Positions 18,423-27,851 of a DNA stretch of 37,809 nt are shown here, piece after piece; the first letter of the stretch is position 1, and each line of letters starts with the position of its first letter. Location of the stretch: NCBI GenBank assembly GCA_029247845.1, contig JAQWKM010000011.1, positions 1 through 37,809 of the forward strand. The letters run 5' to 3'. The stretch comes from Paracoccaceae bacterium (GTDB lineage Bacteria; Pseudomonadota; Alphaproteobacteria; Rhodobacterales; Rhodobacteraceae). Under the pieces are notes generated by a model. It worked only from the letters and a program-made list of their open reading frames with translations, did no database searches and had not been told where the DNA came from. The translations under genes and the position numbers were made by a program.

Positions 18423-19232
18423 TCAGAAATCAATCTTCAGTTCTGGCAGGTTCAACGTCTTCACCAGTTCGCGCAATTCTTGCCGTGCCGCAATATTTGA
18501 AATATTAAGCTGTTTAACTCCGACATCTTTGAGATCCAGTAACGTGAGACCTCTCGGGAACAGTTCGCGGAATATCACGCGTTCGTTAAAGCCGGGTGAA
18601 ATTCGAAAGCCGATGCGCTTGGCAAGTTTTTCCAAGGCACGCTGCATCTTTTGCTTATTCACCATTTGCTGAGCCCCAAGCCGATTGCGTAGTACAATCC
18701 AATCGATTGGCTTTAAACCTGCCTGCGCTCTTAGCTGTCGTGCGTGCCATACCATTTCTGAATAGACTGATGGGCCTTCAATGGTTTCCCCATCCGCGCC
18801 AATCCGGGCCAATAGATCAAAATCAATAAAGCTGTCGTTCAAAGGTGTTATAAGCGTATCTGCCAGAGAATGTGCAACTTGACTGAGCCGCGTATGAGAC
18901 CCGGGACAATCAATGAAAATATAATCACATGTTTCCTCCATCTTAGAAATGACTGCAGAAAGGCGATGGTCAAAAATATTTTCACCTTCTGGAATGGTCT
19001 CTTTGTCAATTTCTGGAAGTGGAAAGAAACTGGGTCCCTTCAACTCTATGCCAATTTCGGTCAAATGATTGCGCCGATTGGCACAATAGCGCCCAAAAGT
19101 TTGCTGTCGTAAATCAAGGTCAAGTGCACCTACGCGATAATCCATACGGGCAAGTGACGTAGCGACGTGCATTGTAACAGTCGATTTGCCTGCACCGCCT
19201 TTTTCATTTCCCACTACGATTATGTGCGCCAT
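18423..19232 (-). CDS. mipZ: Division-plane positioning ATPase MipZ
   Basis: A ParA/MinD-like P-loop ATPase of 269 residues. In alphaproteobacteria without MinCD, MipZ forms a gradient from the ParB-bound poles and blocks FtsZ assembly away from midcell. Seen: the deviant Walker A NEKGGAGKSTVTMHVATSL at residues 8-26, ALDLDLRQQTFGRYCANRR as in MipZ, DYIFIDCPGSHTRLS (Walker B), and WIVLRNRLGAQQMVNKQKM, a MipZ family block. The last residues ELKIDF end the protein. AGGA lies about ten bases before the ATG. It is apparently monocistronic, with 229 bases of non-coding DNA on its upstream side. Confidence 0.93.
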   Translation of the reverse strand: MAHIIVVGNEKGGAGKSTVTMHVATSLARMDYRVGALDLDLRQQTFGRYCANRRNHLTEIGIELKGPSFFPLPEIDKETIPEGENIFDHRLSAVISKMEETCDYIFIDCPGSHTRLSQVAHSLADTLITPLNDSFIDFDLLARIGADGETIEGPSVYSEMVWHARQLRAQAGLKPIDWIVLRNRLGAQQMVNKQKMQRALEKLAKRIGFRISPGFNERVIFRELFPRGLTLLDLKDVGVKQLNISNIAARQELRELVKTLNLPELKIDF

Positions 19233-19461
19233 TCAGCGTGATCCTGACAAGTAAATCTGTGTATTACATTTCTATAAGCATTCAATTGCACAAGGTGAAG
19301 CATCCTTATGCAAATTGGCTTTGATAAGTGCGTTGCAGTCCAAAATGTGGGTCTATACGCAACAATTAGGTGTGTTATGGCCAAATTTAGGAAGGAACTC
19401 CATATCCTCTTCTGGACGATTGGTTTTTTGGACATGCCGAAAGGATATATCCTATGACGTT

Positions 19462-20613
19462 TCAAATACCATCTCCAATAGATGGGGTTGGAGCAACTTC
19501 TTTTTTGGCCTCAAGTTCTTCAAAGTCAAAGGCATCAAGTCGGCGCGCGCGGCGTCCCGCTTTGTCAGCGCTGATTTTGATTTCGGACAAATCCTTTACA
19601 GCCATCCCGAAATGGCGATCCAGATTTTCTACTCGGCTCCCCAATCGGTCTACATCTTGGTACAGCAACCCAAGCTCTTTTCGGATGGCTCCCGCCTGTT
19701 CTTGCATTCGTGCGTCTTTTAAGATGGCGCGCATTGTGTGCAGTGTGGCCATACAGGTTGTTGGGGACACGATCCAAACGCGCGCTGCAAAGCCTTCGCG
19801 CACAATTTCGGGAAAATTTGCATGTAATTCGGCATAAACAGCCTCGGAGGGAAGGAACATCAAGGCACCATCAGCAGTTTCACCTTCGATGATGTATTTT
19901 TCCGATATATCTTTGATGTGCTTTTTGACAGCCGCGCGTAGGAGTTTTGCAGCATCATTCAACTCGCGGTCTGACGAGGCGTTGCGGATAGCTTCATAGG
20001 CTTCTAGCGGGAATTTACTGTCGACTGCGATGGGGCCGGGAGGGTTGGGTAAGTGAATCAAACAATCTGCCCTGCGCCCATTGGAAAGAGTGGCTTGCAG
20101 TGTGTAGCTATCGCTAGGAAGGGCTTTGATTACAATATCGTTCAGTTGAATTTCACCAAATGCGCCTCTGGTTTGTTTGTTGGACAAGATATCTTGCAGG
20201 CTCAATACGTTTCCTGACAATTTGGTAATATTTTCTTGTGCCTTGTCGATCGCACTCAGGCGTTGTTGCAATTCACCCAACGAATGGGCGGTTCGGCGTG
20301 CCGAGCCTTGAAGGTTTTCGGTCATTTGGTGCTGAACTTGGATAAGCCGCTTTTCCATCATCTCCATCATGCCGGTTTGGGATTGGGTTTGGGCTTCGGA
20401 AACGTGATGCAAACCTCCGGCAAGGCGTTCTTGACCATCTCCCAAAGACTGCACTCTCTGGCCAAGTGCCGTTATCTGATGGGACAAGGGTTCCATCAGT
20501 TTTGCAGATTTCTGCGAGGCCCTTATCCCTATCCACAAAAGAAAAATTACCAAAACTACACAGGCAAAAGCAATCTTTACGAGTGGATTTGTGAGGTCAA
20601 TTGTTTGCGTCAT
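19462..20613 (-). CDS. rmuC: DNA recombination protein RmuC
   Basis: A membrane-anchored RmuC protein of 383 residues. An N-terminal helix (IAFACVVLVIFLLWIGIRAS) is followed by a long coiled-coil segment to about residue 120, then the RmuC nuclease-like domain (GAFGEIQLNDIVIKALP, CLIHLPNPPGPIAVDSKFP, DGALMFLPSEAVYAELH, ARVWIVSPTTCMATLHTMR). RmuC limits inversion at short repeats in E. coli and is predicted to have a PD-(D/E)XK-type core. Its ATG overlaps the mutL stop as ATGA, so the two repair-related genes are probably translated together. Length is shorter than E. coli RmuC (475), typical for alphaproteobacteria. Confidence 0.92.
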   Translation of the reverse strand: MTQTIDLTNPLVKIAFACVVLVIFLLWIGIRASQKSAKLMEPLSHQITALGQRVQSLGDGQERLAGGLHHVSEAQTQSQTGMMEMMEKRLIQVQHQMTENLQGSARRTAHSLGELQQRLSAIDKAQENITKLSGNVLSLQDILSNKQTRGAFGEIQLNDIVIKALPSDSYTLQATLSNGRRADCLIHLPNPPGPIAVDSKFPLEAYEAIRNASSDRELNDAAKLLRAAVKKHIKDISEKYIIEGETADGALMFLPSEAVYAELHANFPEIVREGFAARVWIVSPTTCMATLHTMRAILKDARMQEQAGAIRKELGLLYQDVDRLGSRVENLDRHFGMAVKDLSEIKISADKAGRRARRLDAFDFEELEAKKEVAPTPSIGDGI

Positions 20614-22457
20614 CTTCTTCCAAACAGTCGTTCAATATCCGAGAGCTTAAGCTCGACATACGTCGGTCTCCCGTGATTGCATTGCCCCGAATGAGGGGTG
20701 CTTTCCATTTCGCGCAAAAGCGCATTCATTTCTTCTCCGCGCATGCGCCGCCCTGAGCGAATAGATCCGTGACAGGCGACACGGCTCAATATTGATTCGA
20801 CCTTATCGTGAACAGATTGCGTCGCATTCTGATCACAAAGCTCATCAAGCACATCCAAGATAATCGATTTTGCGTTTACTTCACCCAAAATTGCCGGAGT
20901 TGTGCGTACCGCCACAGCACCTGCTCCAAACCCTTCGACCACCAGACCCACGCTTTCGAGCGTTTCAGAAAAATCAAGCAGCCTTGTGCAATCGTCTGCT
21001 GACAAATCAACAATCTCTGGAATTAGAAGTGCTTGTGATGGAACTCCGTTTTCGCGCATTTGGGTTTTCAGTTTTTCATAGACCAGACGTTCATGTGCGG
21101 CGTGCTGATCCACAATAACTATGCCATCCGCGGTTTGGGCAATAATGTAATTTTCATGTACTTGCCCGCGCGCGGCGCCTAGAGGATGCGTTTCTAACGC
21201 AGTTTCTGTAGGTGTCGTTTCGCCTTTGTCTTCCGAAACGTCCACGCGTGCATAAAGTGCAGCGGTTTCTGCAAATTGAGGCGCCTGCATTTGATAGTTG
21301 GCAGCGTGCGCCGCAGCACTTGACTGCGGCATTTGATACGAGAAATTACGCGCCGTTTGTTCTGGCTTAGCGGCACCAAGAACGGCATCAGCCACTGTCG
21401 TGGAAGCCCTATATCCAGCCTCTGCGAGAGTATGGCGCAGGCATGAAATAATCATGCCGCGTAAAAGTCCGGGCTGACGAAATCGGACTTCGGATTTTGC
21501 TGGATGCACGTTTACATCCACCAGTTGGCTATCGCATTCAACAAACAATGCCGCTGCAGGATGGCGATCACGAGATAAGAAATCATTATAGGCTGCACGC
21601 AAAGCGCCGATTATGAGCTTGTCCCGGACGGGGCGTCCGTTGACAAAGAAATGCTGCATCACGGCTGCACCACGCGAGAAGGTTGGCAGAGCCGCATAGC
21701 CGCTCAGGGTAAATCCATCCCGCTTGGCCTGAATGCGCACGGCATTATCTGAAAAGTCTTTTCCCAATACCCGAGTAAGACGCCAGTATAGCGCATCAAT
21801 AAGATCCCCATTTTCCGGATTAACAGCAAAAAGCTTACGCTGGTTTCCTGCTGAGACGTCATTAAGTTGAAAACCCACCAAGGGTGAGGCAATTGCCAGC
21901 CGTTTGACAATTTCTGAAATGGCTTGAGTTTCGGCCCGGTCAGTGCGCATGAATTTTAACCGCGCTGGAGTGGCGTAAAAAAGATCTCTTAGCTCGACGA
22001 TCGTTCCCTCAGCCATGGCAGCCGGTTTTACCAAACCTACTTGACCTCCAGTGACGGTAATTTGCGCGGCATCAAACCCGTTTGCGCGACTGGTAATGGT
22101 TAGGCGGCCGACGGCCCCTAAAGAGGGTAAAGCTTCGCCTCTGAACCCAAAACTATTGATGTTGAGAAGATCAGAGCCGTCAATTTTTGAAGTTGCATGC
22201 CGCGACATGGCAAGGGGAAGGTCTTGTGCGCTCATCCCACATCCGTCGTCCGTGACACGGATCAGTGTCTTACCGCCATCGGCTATATCAATACGCAGTC
22301 GCCGGGCACCGGCATCTAGCGCATTTTCGATCAGTTCTTTGACTGCAGAAGCGGGCCGCTCAACGACTTCTCCTGCCGCAATTCTGTTAATTGCAGCGTC
22401 ATCCAATTGCCTAATTCTAGGCAGCATTGTGGACATGTTGGGGGCGGACACAAACAT
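20610..22457 (-). CDS. mutL: DNA mismatch repair protein MutL
   Basis: MutL, up to 615 residues. The N-terminal GHKL ATPase has INRIAAGEVVERPASAVKEL, ENALDAGARR, VTDDGCGMS and FGFRGEALPS. The C-terminal dimerisation domain contains DQHAAHERLVYE, which fits the DQHA(X)2E(X)4E metal-binding motif of MutL proteins that nick DNA themselves, as expected in bacteria lacking MutH. The protein couples mismatch recognition by MutS to strand incision. The start is uncertain: ATGs at 22457, 22436 and 22427 all lack a good ribosome site, and the conserved sequence begins at about PRIRQLDDAAINRI. It overlaps rmuC downstream. Confidence 0.96.
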   Translation of the reverse strand: MFVSAPNMSTMLPRIRQLDDAAINRIAAGEVVERPASAVKELIENALDAGARRLRIDIADGGKTLIRVTDDGCGMSAQDLPLAMSRHATSKIDGSDLLNINSFGFRGEALPSLGAVGRLTITSRANGFDAAQITVTGGQVGLVKPAAMAEGTIVELRDLFYATPARLKFMRTDRAETQAISEIVKRLAIASPLVGFQLNDVSAGNQRKLFAVNPENGDLIDALYWRLTRVLGKDFSDNAVRIQAKRDGFTLSGYAALPTFSRGAAVMQHFFVNGRPVRDKLIIGALRAAYNDFLSRDRHPAAALFVECDSQLVDVNVHPAKSEVRFRQPGLLRGMIISCLRHTLAEAGYRASTTVADAVLGAAKPEQTARNFSYQMPQSSAAAHAANYQMQAPQFAETAALYARVDVSEDKGETTPTETALETHPLGAARGQVHENYIIAQTADGIVIVDQHAAHERLVYEKLKTQMRENGVPSQALLIPEIVDLSADDCTRLLDFSETLESVGLVVEGFGAGAVAVRTTPAILGEVNAKSIILDVLDELCDQNATQSVHDKVESILSRVACHGSIRSGRRMRGEEMNALLREMESTPHSGQCNHGRPTYVELKLSDIERLFGRR

Positions 22458-22640
22458 AACACAACACTTAGCATATTCTACGGCGATTCTACTATGTCAA
22501 ATATAGCGAAATTTATGGGTGTTTTTTATAACTTTACGGCAGGTATTGATTTCGACCGCAAACTCACACTGCGTTCCATGCTCAAAAAATTTGATTTCTT
22601 AGAGATTTATTCTTATCTTTTTTTCAATTCAAAAGGAACT

Positions 22641-23056
22641 CACACGTATAGGATAATCGAATCTGTCAAAAGCCGGACTTTTAGAGTATTATGGATGCTT
22701 GAAGAACTTAGGTTTCCCTATGAGCATCAAAATGTGGCGCCTCATAGTGCAGAAACTCTTGCCTAAAATACCTCTGGCAAGGTTCCAATTTTACTCGATG
22801 GTGATGTTGTGATCCATGATTCAGGCGCTATTCTGACATATCTTGCTGGCAAATGTGGTCAACTGACGGCGCAGGCCGGTACGATTGGGCGGGCGCGTCA
22901 AGACGCGGTGCTTCACCAGATATCTTTTTAACCCATTGAGAGCGCTGGGTTTATGTTGCTGAATTTCCAAGTGACAATGAGAAATTCAATACCTATCTAA
23001 AACGCCTTAGATCACGGCCTGCTTACAAGATGGCACTTACAAAGGCGGCAACTTAA
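22641..23056 (+). pseudogene. Glutathione S-transferase-family gene, degraded
   Basis: The plus strand encodes a recognisable GST in pieces. The first piece is YRIIESVKSRTFRVLWMLEE then LRFPYEHQNVAPHSAETLA, matching the thioredoxin-like N-terminus. A TAA follows, and the same frame continues NTSGKVPILLDGDVVIHDSG and AILTYLAG, where the conserved VPIL and DSGAI positions bind glutathione, through RARQDAVLHQISF to another TAA. A large part of the helical domain is then missing. In another frame FPSDNEKFNTYLKRLRSRPA and YKMALTKAAT, the typical GST C-terminus, ends at 23056. AAAGGA at 22633-22638 may be the old ribosome site. Two stops, a frameshift and an internal loss make function very unlikely. 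Confidence 0.85.
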
Positions 23057-23062
23057 AACTAT

Positions 23063-24268
23063 TTAGGGCGCGCGCTCTGTGCCTGCTAAGGCAAATTTTG
23101 CGGCATGCCGACCAGCCCAAGCCCCTGTAGCAAGGGACGCAGTGATAAGATAACCGCCAGTCGGAGCCTCCCAGTCAAGCATTTCACCTGCGCAAAATAC
23201 ACCTGCTTTTTGCCGGATCATCAGCGTTTCGTCCAATTCGCCAAACGCTATACCGCCAGATGTCGAGATTGCTTCATCGATTGAACAAAGTCCCGCATAG
23301 CGTAGCGGCAATGATTTCAAAAGTCTGGCCAAAGTGGTGGGCTCTGATGGCAGCGGGCTTGAAAACTCACGCAAGAGGGCCTGCTTTACTGGATCAAGCC
23401 TAAGCACTTTTCGGAGAAAATTGTTTAGGCTTTGTTTGCCCTTGGGCCGTTTGAGCGCAGTTATGATCTTTTTCGGAGACCAATCAGGTAAAAGATCAAG
23501 ATTGAGTTCGCTGCCCAGTCTTAAATCGCGGCTGATTGTGTAAACGCCACTCCCTTCGAGCCCTTTTGAGCTGATCACAGCCTCCCCGCGGATAGATCTC
23601 TGGTCCACATTAAAAGAGACAGATTTAAGGGGTGTGCCAAAGAACCGCTGCATATGCTCTGACCAATGGATATCCAAAGCGGCGTTCGCAACTCCAAACG
23701 GGGTGAGCCGAACGCCTTCGTCTGCGAGGCTGGACGCCCAGGCGCCGTCCGAGCCAAGTTTTGACCAACTCGCCCCACCCACCGCAAGAACGCAGACGTT
23801 TGCAGTGAGAGACTTTTGGCCTTGGGGCGTGTCGAAGGACAAACTATCTTGGGCAAACCCAAGCCAACGCCAATTTGTTTTGACATCAACATTGGATTGG
23901 ACGAGCCGTGCGAGCCATGCACGCAACAGAGGCGAGGCTTTCATCGCCTCTGGAAATACGCGTCTGGTAGAGCCGGTAAATACCTTTGCTTCAAGCGCAT
24001 TTGCCCATTGCATGACATGAGTTGGACCAAAGTCCTGAAGTATTGGCAGCAGAGTGGATTTGGCTTCATAAAACCCATTCATAAAGCTCTCAAAGTCTTC
24101 GTTTTTTGTCAGGTTTAAACCAGACTTCCCTGCCATGAGAAATTTCCGGCCGACTGTTGGTTTGGCCTCCGTAAGAGTAACTTTAAGACCTGCGATCGCT
24201 AATTTCTCAGCCGCCATCAACCCTGATGGCCCGCCCCCTATGACTAACGCTGTCTTCTGTATGCTCAC
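23063..24268 (-). CDS. FAD/NAD(P)-dependent oxidoreductase, HI0933/TIGR03862 family
   Basis: A flavoprotein of 401 residues resembling the HI0933-like (BaiN/RdsA) group. Seen: the FAD-binding Rossmann motif [17 protein letters not shown] near residue 8, GRKFLMAGKSGLNLTKNED, which is diagnostic of the family, VCVLAVGGASWSKLGSDG, and the C-terminal STSGGIAFGELDETLM and FCAGEMLDWEAPTGGYLIT FAD-contact region. The reaction is unknown for most members. The start codon is GTG at 24268; no good ATG lies upstream in frame. It sits alone between two decayed genes, seven bases from the GST remnant on the opposite strand. Confidence 0.88.
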   Translation of the reverse strand: MSIQKTALVIGGGPSGLMAAEKLAIAGLKVTLTEAKPTVGRKFLMAGKSGLNLTKNEDFESFMNGFYEAKSTLLPILQDFGPTHVMQWANALEAKVFTGSTRRVFPEAMKASPLLRAWLARLVQSNVDVKTNWRWLGFAQDSLSFDTPQGQKSLTANVCVLAVGGASWSKLGSDGAWASSLADEGVRLTPFGVANAALDIHWSEHMQRFFGTPLKSVSFNVDQRSIRGEAVISSKGLEGSGVYTISRDLRLGSELNLDLLPDWSPKKIITALKRPKGKQSLNNFLRKVLRLDPVKQALLREFSSPLPSEPTTLARLLKSLPLRYAGLCSIDEAISTSGGIAFGELDETLMIRQKAGVFCAGEMLDWEAPTGGYLITASLATGAWAGRHAAKFALAGTERAP

Positions 24269-24269
24269 T

Positions 24270-24440
24270 TATGCTCCTATCGGATTGCAGTTCGATCACC
24301 CGATGCGGGTAAGGAATCGTGATATTATGCTCTTTGAGCGCATTCCAAATTAAAAACAAGACGTCTGAGGTGTATTTTTGGTTTCTATCATCACAATAGA
24401 TGGGCCAAAATTCACATCTTTTTGGAAAAACTTGAAGTGT
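24270..24440 (-). pseudogene. MscS-type mechanosensitive channel, C-terminal remnant
   Basis: On the minus strand the last part of an MscS-family C-terminal domain can be read: SDVLFLIWNALKEHNITIPY followed by PHRVIEL, equivalent to the conserved '...IWxALKExgIxIPFPQRxVxL' end of these channels. The upstream part, KDVNFGPSIVMIETKNT, is in a neighbouring frame, so a frameshift lies near 24360. No membrane helices or beta domain could be found between here and 24674. Intact channels open under osmotic shock; this remnant cannot. The assignment rests on about 45 codons. Confidence 0.55.
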
Positions 24441-24674
24441 TTAGTTCTACGAAATGGCAACTGAAAATAGGCAGCAAGCTGGGTTTTCATGACCAAATGA
24501 TAATACCAAATAGAATAAAAGTACACACCCACACGGAATTATGTCTAAAAGGATTTGTCTGTGATAATGTTTTTTGTTAGGATGAGGTGGCGTTAATAAA
24601 AAATTTCTTCAATCCCAAATTCCACTTTTATGTGCAGCGAGCATAAGGTCGTGTGATCTATTTTATCCCAGCCC
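24441..24674. other. Intergenic DNA with no recognised feature
   Basis: AT-rich sequence between the MscS remnant and the enoyl-CoA hydratase stop codon. No coding frame of note, no convincing terminator and no repeat was seen. Confidence 0.4.
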
Positions 24675-25283
24675 TTAATCACACATTTTTTTGATTGCAC
24701 TTACGTGCTCTGGAGTGGCGGTGCAGACGTCATTGGTAAACTCAATTGCTTGCTGCATAAGCTCCTCTGGCTGGCAAATACGCTCGATCAAGCCATAGAC
24801 CAAGGCATCCTCTGCACTAAGTTTTTGCCCTGCCATGAGTACCATTTTCGCACGTGCGGGACCGATGATGTTGGTCATGCGGGTAGGGTCGCTTGGTTGG
24901 GGTAAGTAGCCGAGTTTCATGACAGGATAAAAGAATTTAGCATGTGGCACTGCGATGCGAATATCGCAGGCAAGTGCCATTCCAAAAGCTCCTCCGGCCA
25001 GCGTGCCATTCAGGGCGGCGATGGTGAGGCAGGGTAAATCTGCGATCGCGCCTGATACTTTTTCCCAGACATCAGAAGTAGCAAGACCAGATTTTGCAGC
25101 TTCCAGATCAGCACCGGCGCTGAAAACTTTTCCCGTTCCTGTAATGATGAGCGCTCGTGCTGCCGCCCCCTCCTGTGCTACCTCAGCAATGCGTTCAAGC
25201 ATCTCCAAAGTCAGAGAGTTCGCCTTTTCAGGACGGTCCAAGCGAAGTATCCAAATGCCCCCTGATTTTGAAAGATCAATCAT
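24675..25283 (-). CDS. Enoyl-CoA hydratase/isomerase (crotonase) family protein
   Basis: A crotonase-fold protein of 202 residues, shorter than the usual 250-260 because the C-terminal helical extension ends early. Seen: RLDRPEKANSLTLEML, the first oxyanion-hole segment GKVFSAGADLEAA and the second, LNGTLAGGAFGMALACDIRI. The family hydrates or isomerises acyl-CoA thioesters; the normal glutamate pair is not clearly identifiable, so the reaction is open. Its ATG overlaps the stop of the SDR gene upstream (ATGA), so the two are co-translated and probably act on the same substrate. Confidence 0.83.
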   Translation of the reverse strand: MIDLSKSGGIWILRLDRPEKANSLTLEMLERIAEVAQEGAAARALIITGTGKVFSAGADLEAAKSGLATSDVWEKVSGAIADLPCLTIAALNGTLAGGAFGMALACDIRIAVPHAKFFYPVMKLGYLPQPSDPTRMTNIIGPARAKMVLMAGQKLSAEDALVYGLIERICQPEELMQQAIEFTNDVCTATPEHVSAIKKMCD

Positions 25284-26032
25284 ATCAGACCAACAGCCTT
25301 GCGAATATAGTCTTCTCTTAGACTGATTTCTTTACCTATAAATTCGTCAGCTTCTGGTCCGCACATCCAAACCAGTACTTTGGCTGGCCATACGGGGGTA
25401 ATATGATCTGACCAGTCCAACTGGCTCACTGGGTTTATTCCACTGGCCTTGATATCGCGTTGCATTTGCGTAGCCACTGTCCCTGGGGATAGGCCCATGG
25501 CGCGGATGCCTTGGTGTCGGTTTTCATGGTCGGTGCAGGTTGTCAGCATGGCTGCACCGGCTTTGGATGTGCAATAGGCGCTCCAAGCCTCTATCGGGTT
25601 ATGCGCAGCACCAGAGCTGACGGTAATGATGGTGCCGCCACCGTTCTTGAGCATGATTGGTAGCGCGCAGCGGTTTGCATAAAAGACACCCTTTATATTG
25701 ATATCTATTAATTTCCCCCAGAGTTCTGGATCTGCATCGGCCTGGTATGAAATTGGCTCCAGGGCTGCTGCATTATTTATGAGCACTTCCAGTTTACCAA
25801 ATCTCTGTACTGTAGTTTGAATGGCTCTTTGGACATCCGCAAACACCGAAATATCTCCAGCTATCGCAAGTGCCTGTTGTCCTATTTCATTGGCAATCGT
25901 ATCTATAGAATCTTTATCCCGTGCAAAAAGAACGACATTTGTCCCATTTTTCGAAAATTCTCGAGCGGCAGCCGCTCCAATGCCACGGCTTGCCCCAGTA
26001 ATTAAAACAGTTTGTCCAGACAGGCCTGTCAT
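25280..26032 (-). CDS. Short-chain dehydrogenase/reductase
   Basis: A classical SDR of 250 residues. Seen: the cofactor motif TGASRGIG near residue 13, NNAA near residue 87, the catalytic serine in ITVSSGAAHNP and the YCTSK tetrad (YxxxK) about 13 residues later, then LSPGTVATQM. FARD after the second strand suggests NADP preference. The ATG has AAAGGAAAG just upstream. It forms a two-gene unit with the crotonase gene, consistent with an oxidation/hydration step on an acyl-CoA or ketone, but the substrate is unknown. Confidence 0.88.
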   Translation of the reverse strand: MTGLSGQTVLITGASRGIGAAAAREFSKNGTNVVLFARDKDSIDTIANEIGQQALAIAGDISVFADVQRAIQTTVQRFGKLEVLINNAAALEPISYQADADPELWGKLIDINIKGVFYANRCALPIMLKNGGGTIITVSSGAAHNPIEAWSAYCTSKAGAAMLTTCTDHENRHQGIRAMGLSPGTVATQMQRDIKASGINPVSQLDWSDHITPVWPAKVLVWMCGPEADEFIGKEISLREDYIRKAVGLI

Positions 26033-26171
26033 CGGCTTTCCTTTTGTTTGCGGCCGCGTTGCGCCAAGGCCAACATTTTAGTATTGTTATGGTCCTGTGG
26101 CTGAGAGATAATCGCCACATGGTTTCATTAACCACGTTTATAGAGAAATTTCTATTTCTGGAAGGACCAAC

Positions 26172-27695
26172 ATGACCTGCATTGGTAAATATGTCGCCTT
26201 ACTGGGCGCTCTCTTAATCTGGCTGGCGTCTCCCAGTTGGGCAGAGCTGTCTGTTGATCAAGTGTGGGATGATATTGTCAAGCGCACTAAATCTTTGGGC
26301 TATAAAGTGTCCACGATACAGTCGCGTTCTGATGGAATACTGGTCTTATCAGAACTGAATCTGCGGCATGATAATCTGGATGAAGGTTATAGCGTAAATG
26401 TCAACTTGGGCGATATGCAGCTTGTTCTTAACAATGACGGTAGTGTGATGGTCTCTCCATCCAAAAATATCGTTTGGGACTTTCTGCTTCCAAATACAGC
26501 GCGCGATACAATGACTTTTAAGTTGATCCAGAAGACAAAAGGTCTCTCAATTGTGGCAAGCGGCGCTGTTGGCCAGATAACCTATGACTATTCGGCCGAG
26601 CACATTGACGCGGTGTTTGACGAATTTGCAGTGCAGGGAGACATGATGAAATCTGATGAGGCAGATCTGCGGATCAGTTTGATAGACGTTGTTGGAAAAT
26701 CAAAAGTAACTGGGGATGCTTTACTTGAAACTCTGTCGAGTTTTTCAGCAAGGAATATTAATTTTATGGGGCGCTTTGCCCCAAAGACAGAGCCTTATGA
26801 AGGCACTTGGAAAACACGCCTTTCCAATGTGTCATTTGCTTCGACAGGACAGGTTCCAGACGGCGTTTCATTGCAGGACATAAGCCTGGCCTTGTCTGCA
26901 GGTTATAATAATTCCAGCGTTTTTGGATACGAAGCAGGCGAAACTGACGTGTCATTTAACTCTGGTAGCGAAGATTTAATATTTAAGAGCAGCTCGGCTG
27001 GAGTTACAGCCTCAAATACAATGTCAATCTCTGGGTTGAAATCAACATCTGAGATACGGTCTATGAAATTTGCCGGTTCAGGCGACCTTTTGCCTCTTCC
27101 TGTACAAGCAATGCTCGGATCACTCGAATACGGCATCGATATGCCAGTGATGCCACGTCCAGAACAGCAGGTGTTTGGTCTAAAGCTTGAATTAAACGAA
27201 TTATCCATGTCTGAGAACGTTTGGAAAACCTTTGATCCACTGAATGACCTGCCGCATGATCCGCTCAGCCTAAAACTTGATATAGAGGGTGCGATGCTGC
27301 TTTTGATCGATTTTTTGGGTTCAGACATGTCCAAATCCGACCTAAATGATTTTACTAAAATAGCGCAGATTGCTTCACTTTCTTTTAAGTCCCTGTTGTT
27401 CTCTGGTTTTGGCGCCGAGGTCTTGGCTCAAGGTGACTTCGAGTTTGACAATCAGGATTTGAAAACATTTGGGGGCATACCGCGCCCTGAGGGTTGGGCC
27501 AAAGTCAATTTGACGGGCATGAATGGCTTTCTTGAAAAAGTGGCTAAAATAGGTCTGATCGGATCGCAACAAGCTATGGGAGCAAAAATGGCCATGGGTA
27601 TGTTTGCGCTGCCTATTGGCGATGACATGATGCAAACAAAGGTTGAAATCGATAAAAATGGTGGTGTTTTTGCTAATGGTCAAAAGCTTCGATAA
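26172..27695 (+). CDS. DUF2125-family exported protein
   Basis: A protein of 507 residues with a Sec signal peptide (hydrophobic YVALLGALLIWLASPSWA then E, cleavage likely after residue 24). The body is rich in beta strands with repeated short segments on linear 'lawn'-like motifs (SRSDGILVLSELNLRHDNL, GDMQLVLNNDGSVMVSPS, AKVNLTGMNGFLEKVAKIGL), as in DUF2125 proteins of Rhodobacterales and Rhizobiales. Such proteins resemble AsmA-like periplasmic or outer-membrane-associated proteins, but no function is established. GGAAGGA at 26160-26166 provides a ribosome site. It is transcribed away from the SDR gene. Confidence 0.78.
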   Translation: MTCIGKYVALLGALLIWLASPSWAELSVDQVWDDIVKRTKSLGYKVSTIQSRSDGILVLSELNLRHDNLDEGYSVNVNLGDMQLVLNNDGSVMVSPSKNIVWDFLLPNTARDTMTFKLIQKTKGLSIVASGAVGQITYDYSAEHIDAVFDEFAVQGDMMKSDEADLRISLIDVVGKSKVTGDALLETLSSFSARNINFMGRFAPKTEPYEGTWKTRLSNVSFASTGQVPDGVSLQDISLALSAGYNNSSVFGYEAGETDVSFNSGSEDLIFKSSSAGVTASNTMSISGLKSTSEIRSMKFAGSGDLLPLPVQAMLGSLEYGIDMPVMPRPEQQVFGLKLELNELSMSENVWKTFDPLNDLPHDPLSLKLDIEGAMLLLIDFLGSDMSKSDLNDFTKIAQIASLSFKSLLFSGFGAEVLAQGDFEFDNQDLKTFGGIPRPEGWAKVNLTGMNGFLEKVAKIGLIGSQQAMGAKMAMGMFALPIGDDMMQTKVEIDKNGGVFANGQKLR

Positions 27696-27851
27696 CGCAT
27701 CGAAAACAAGCGTTCATCACGATTGTCCGACCCTCACCCCTCGTCACACAAGCAGATCGTGCTATCTTGGTAGAATAGAAGAAAGTATGCAACAGCTTGC
27801 GCTTAACCATGCGGTTCAATACATCTAATATCAGAGAAAATTGGAGTTTTT

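Noticed and set aside
19233-19461. Possible small gene between mipZ and rmuC (26-codon plus-strand frame near 19377)
   Set aside because: Too short, no convincing ribosome site, no recognised family; nothing else was seen in this gap.
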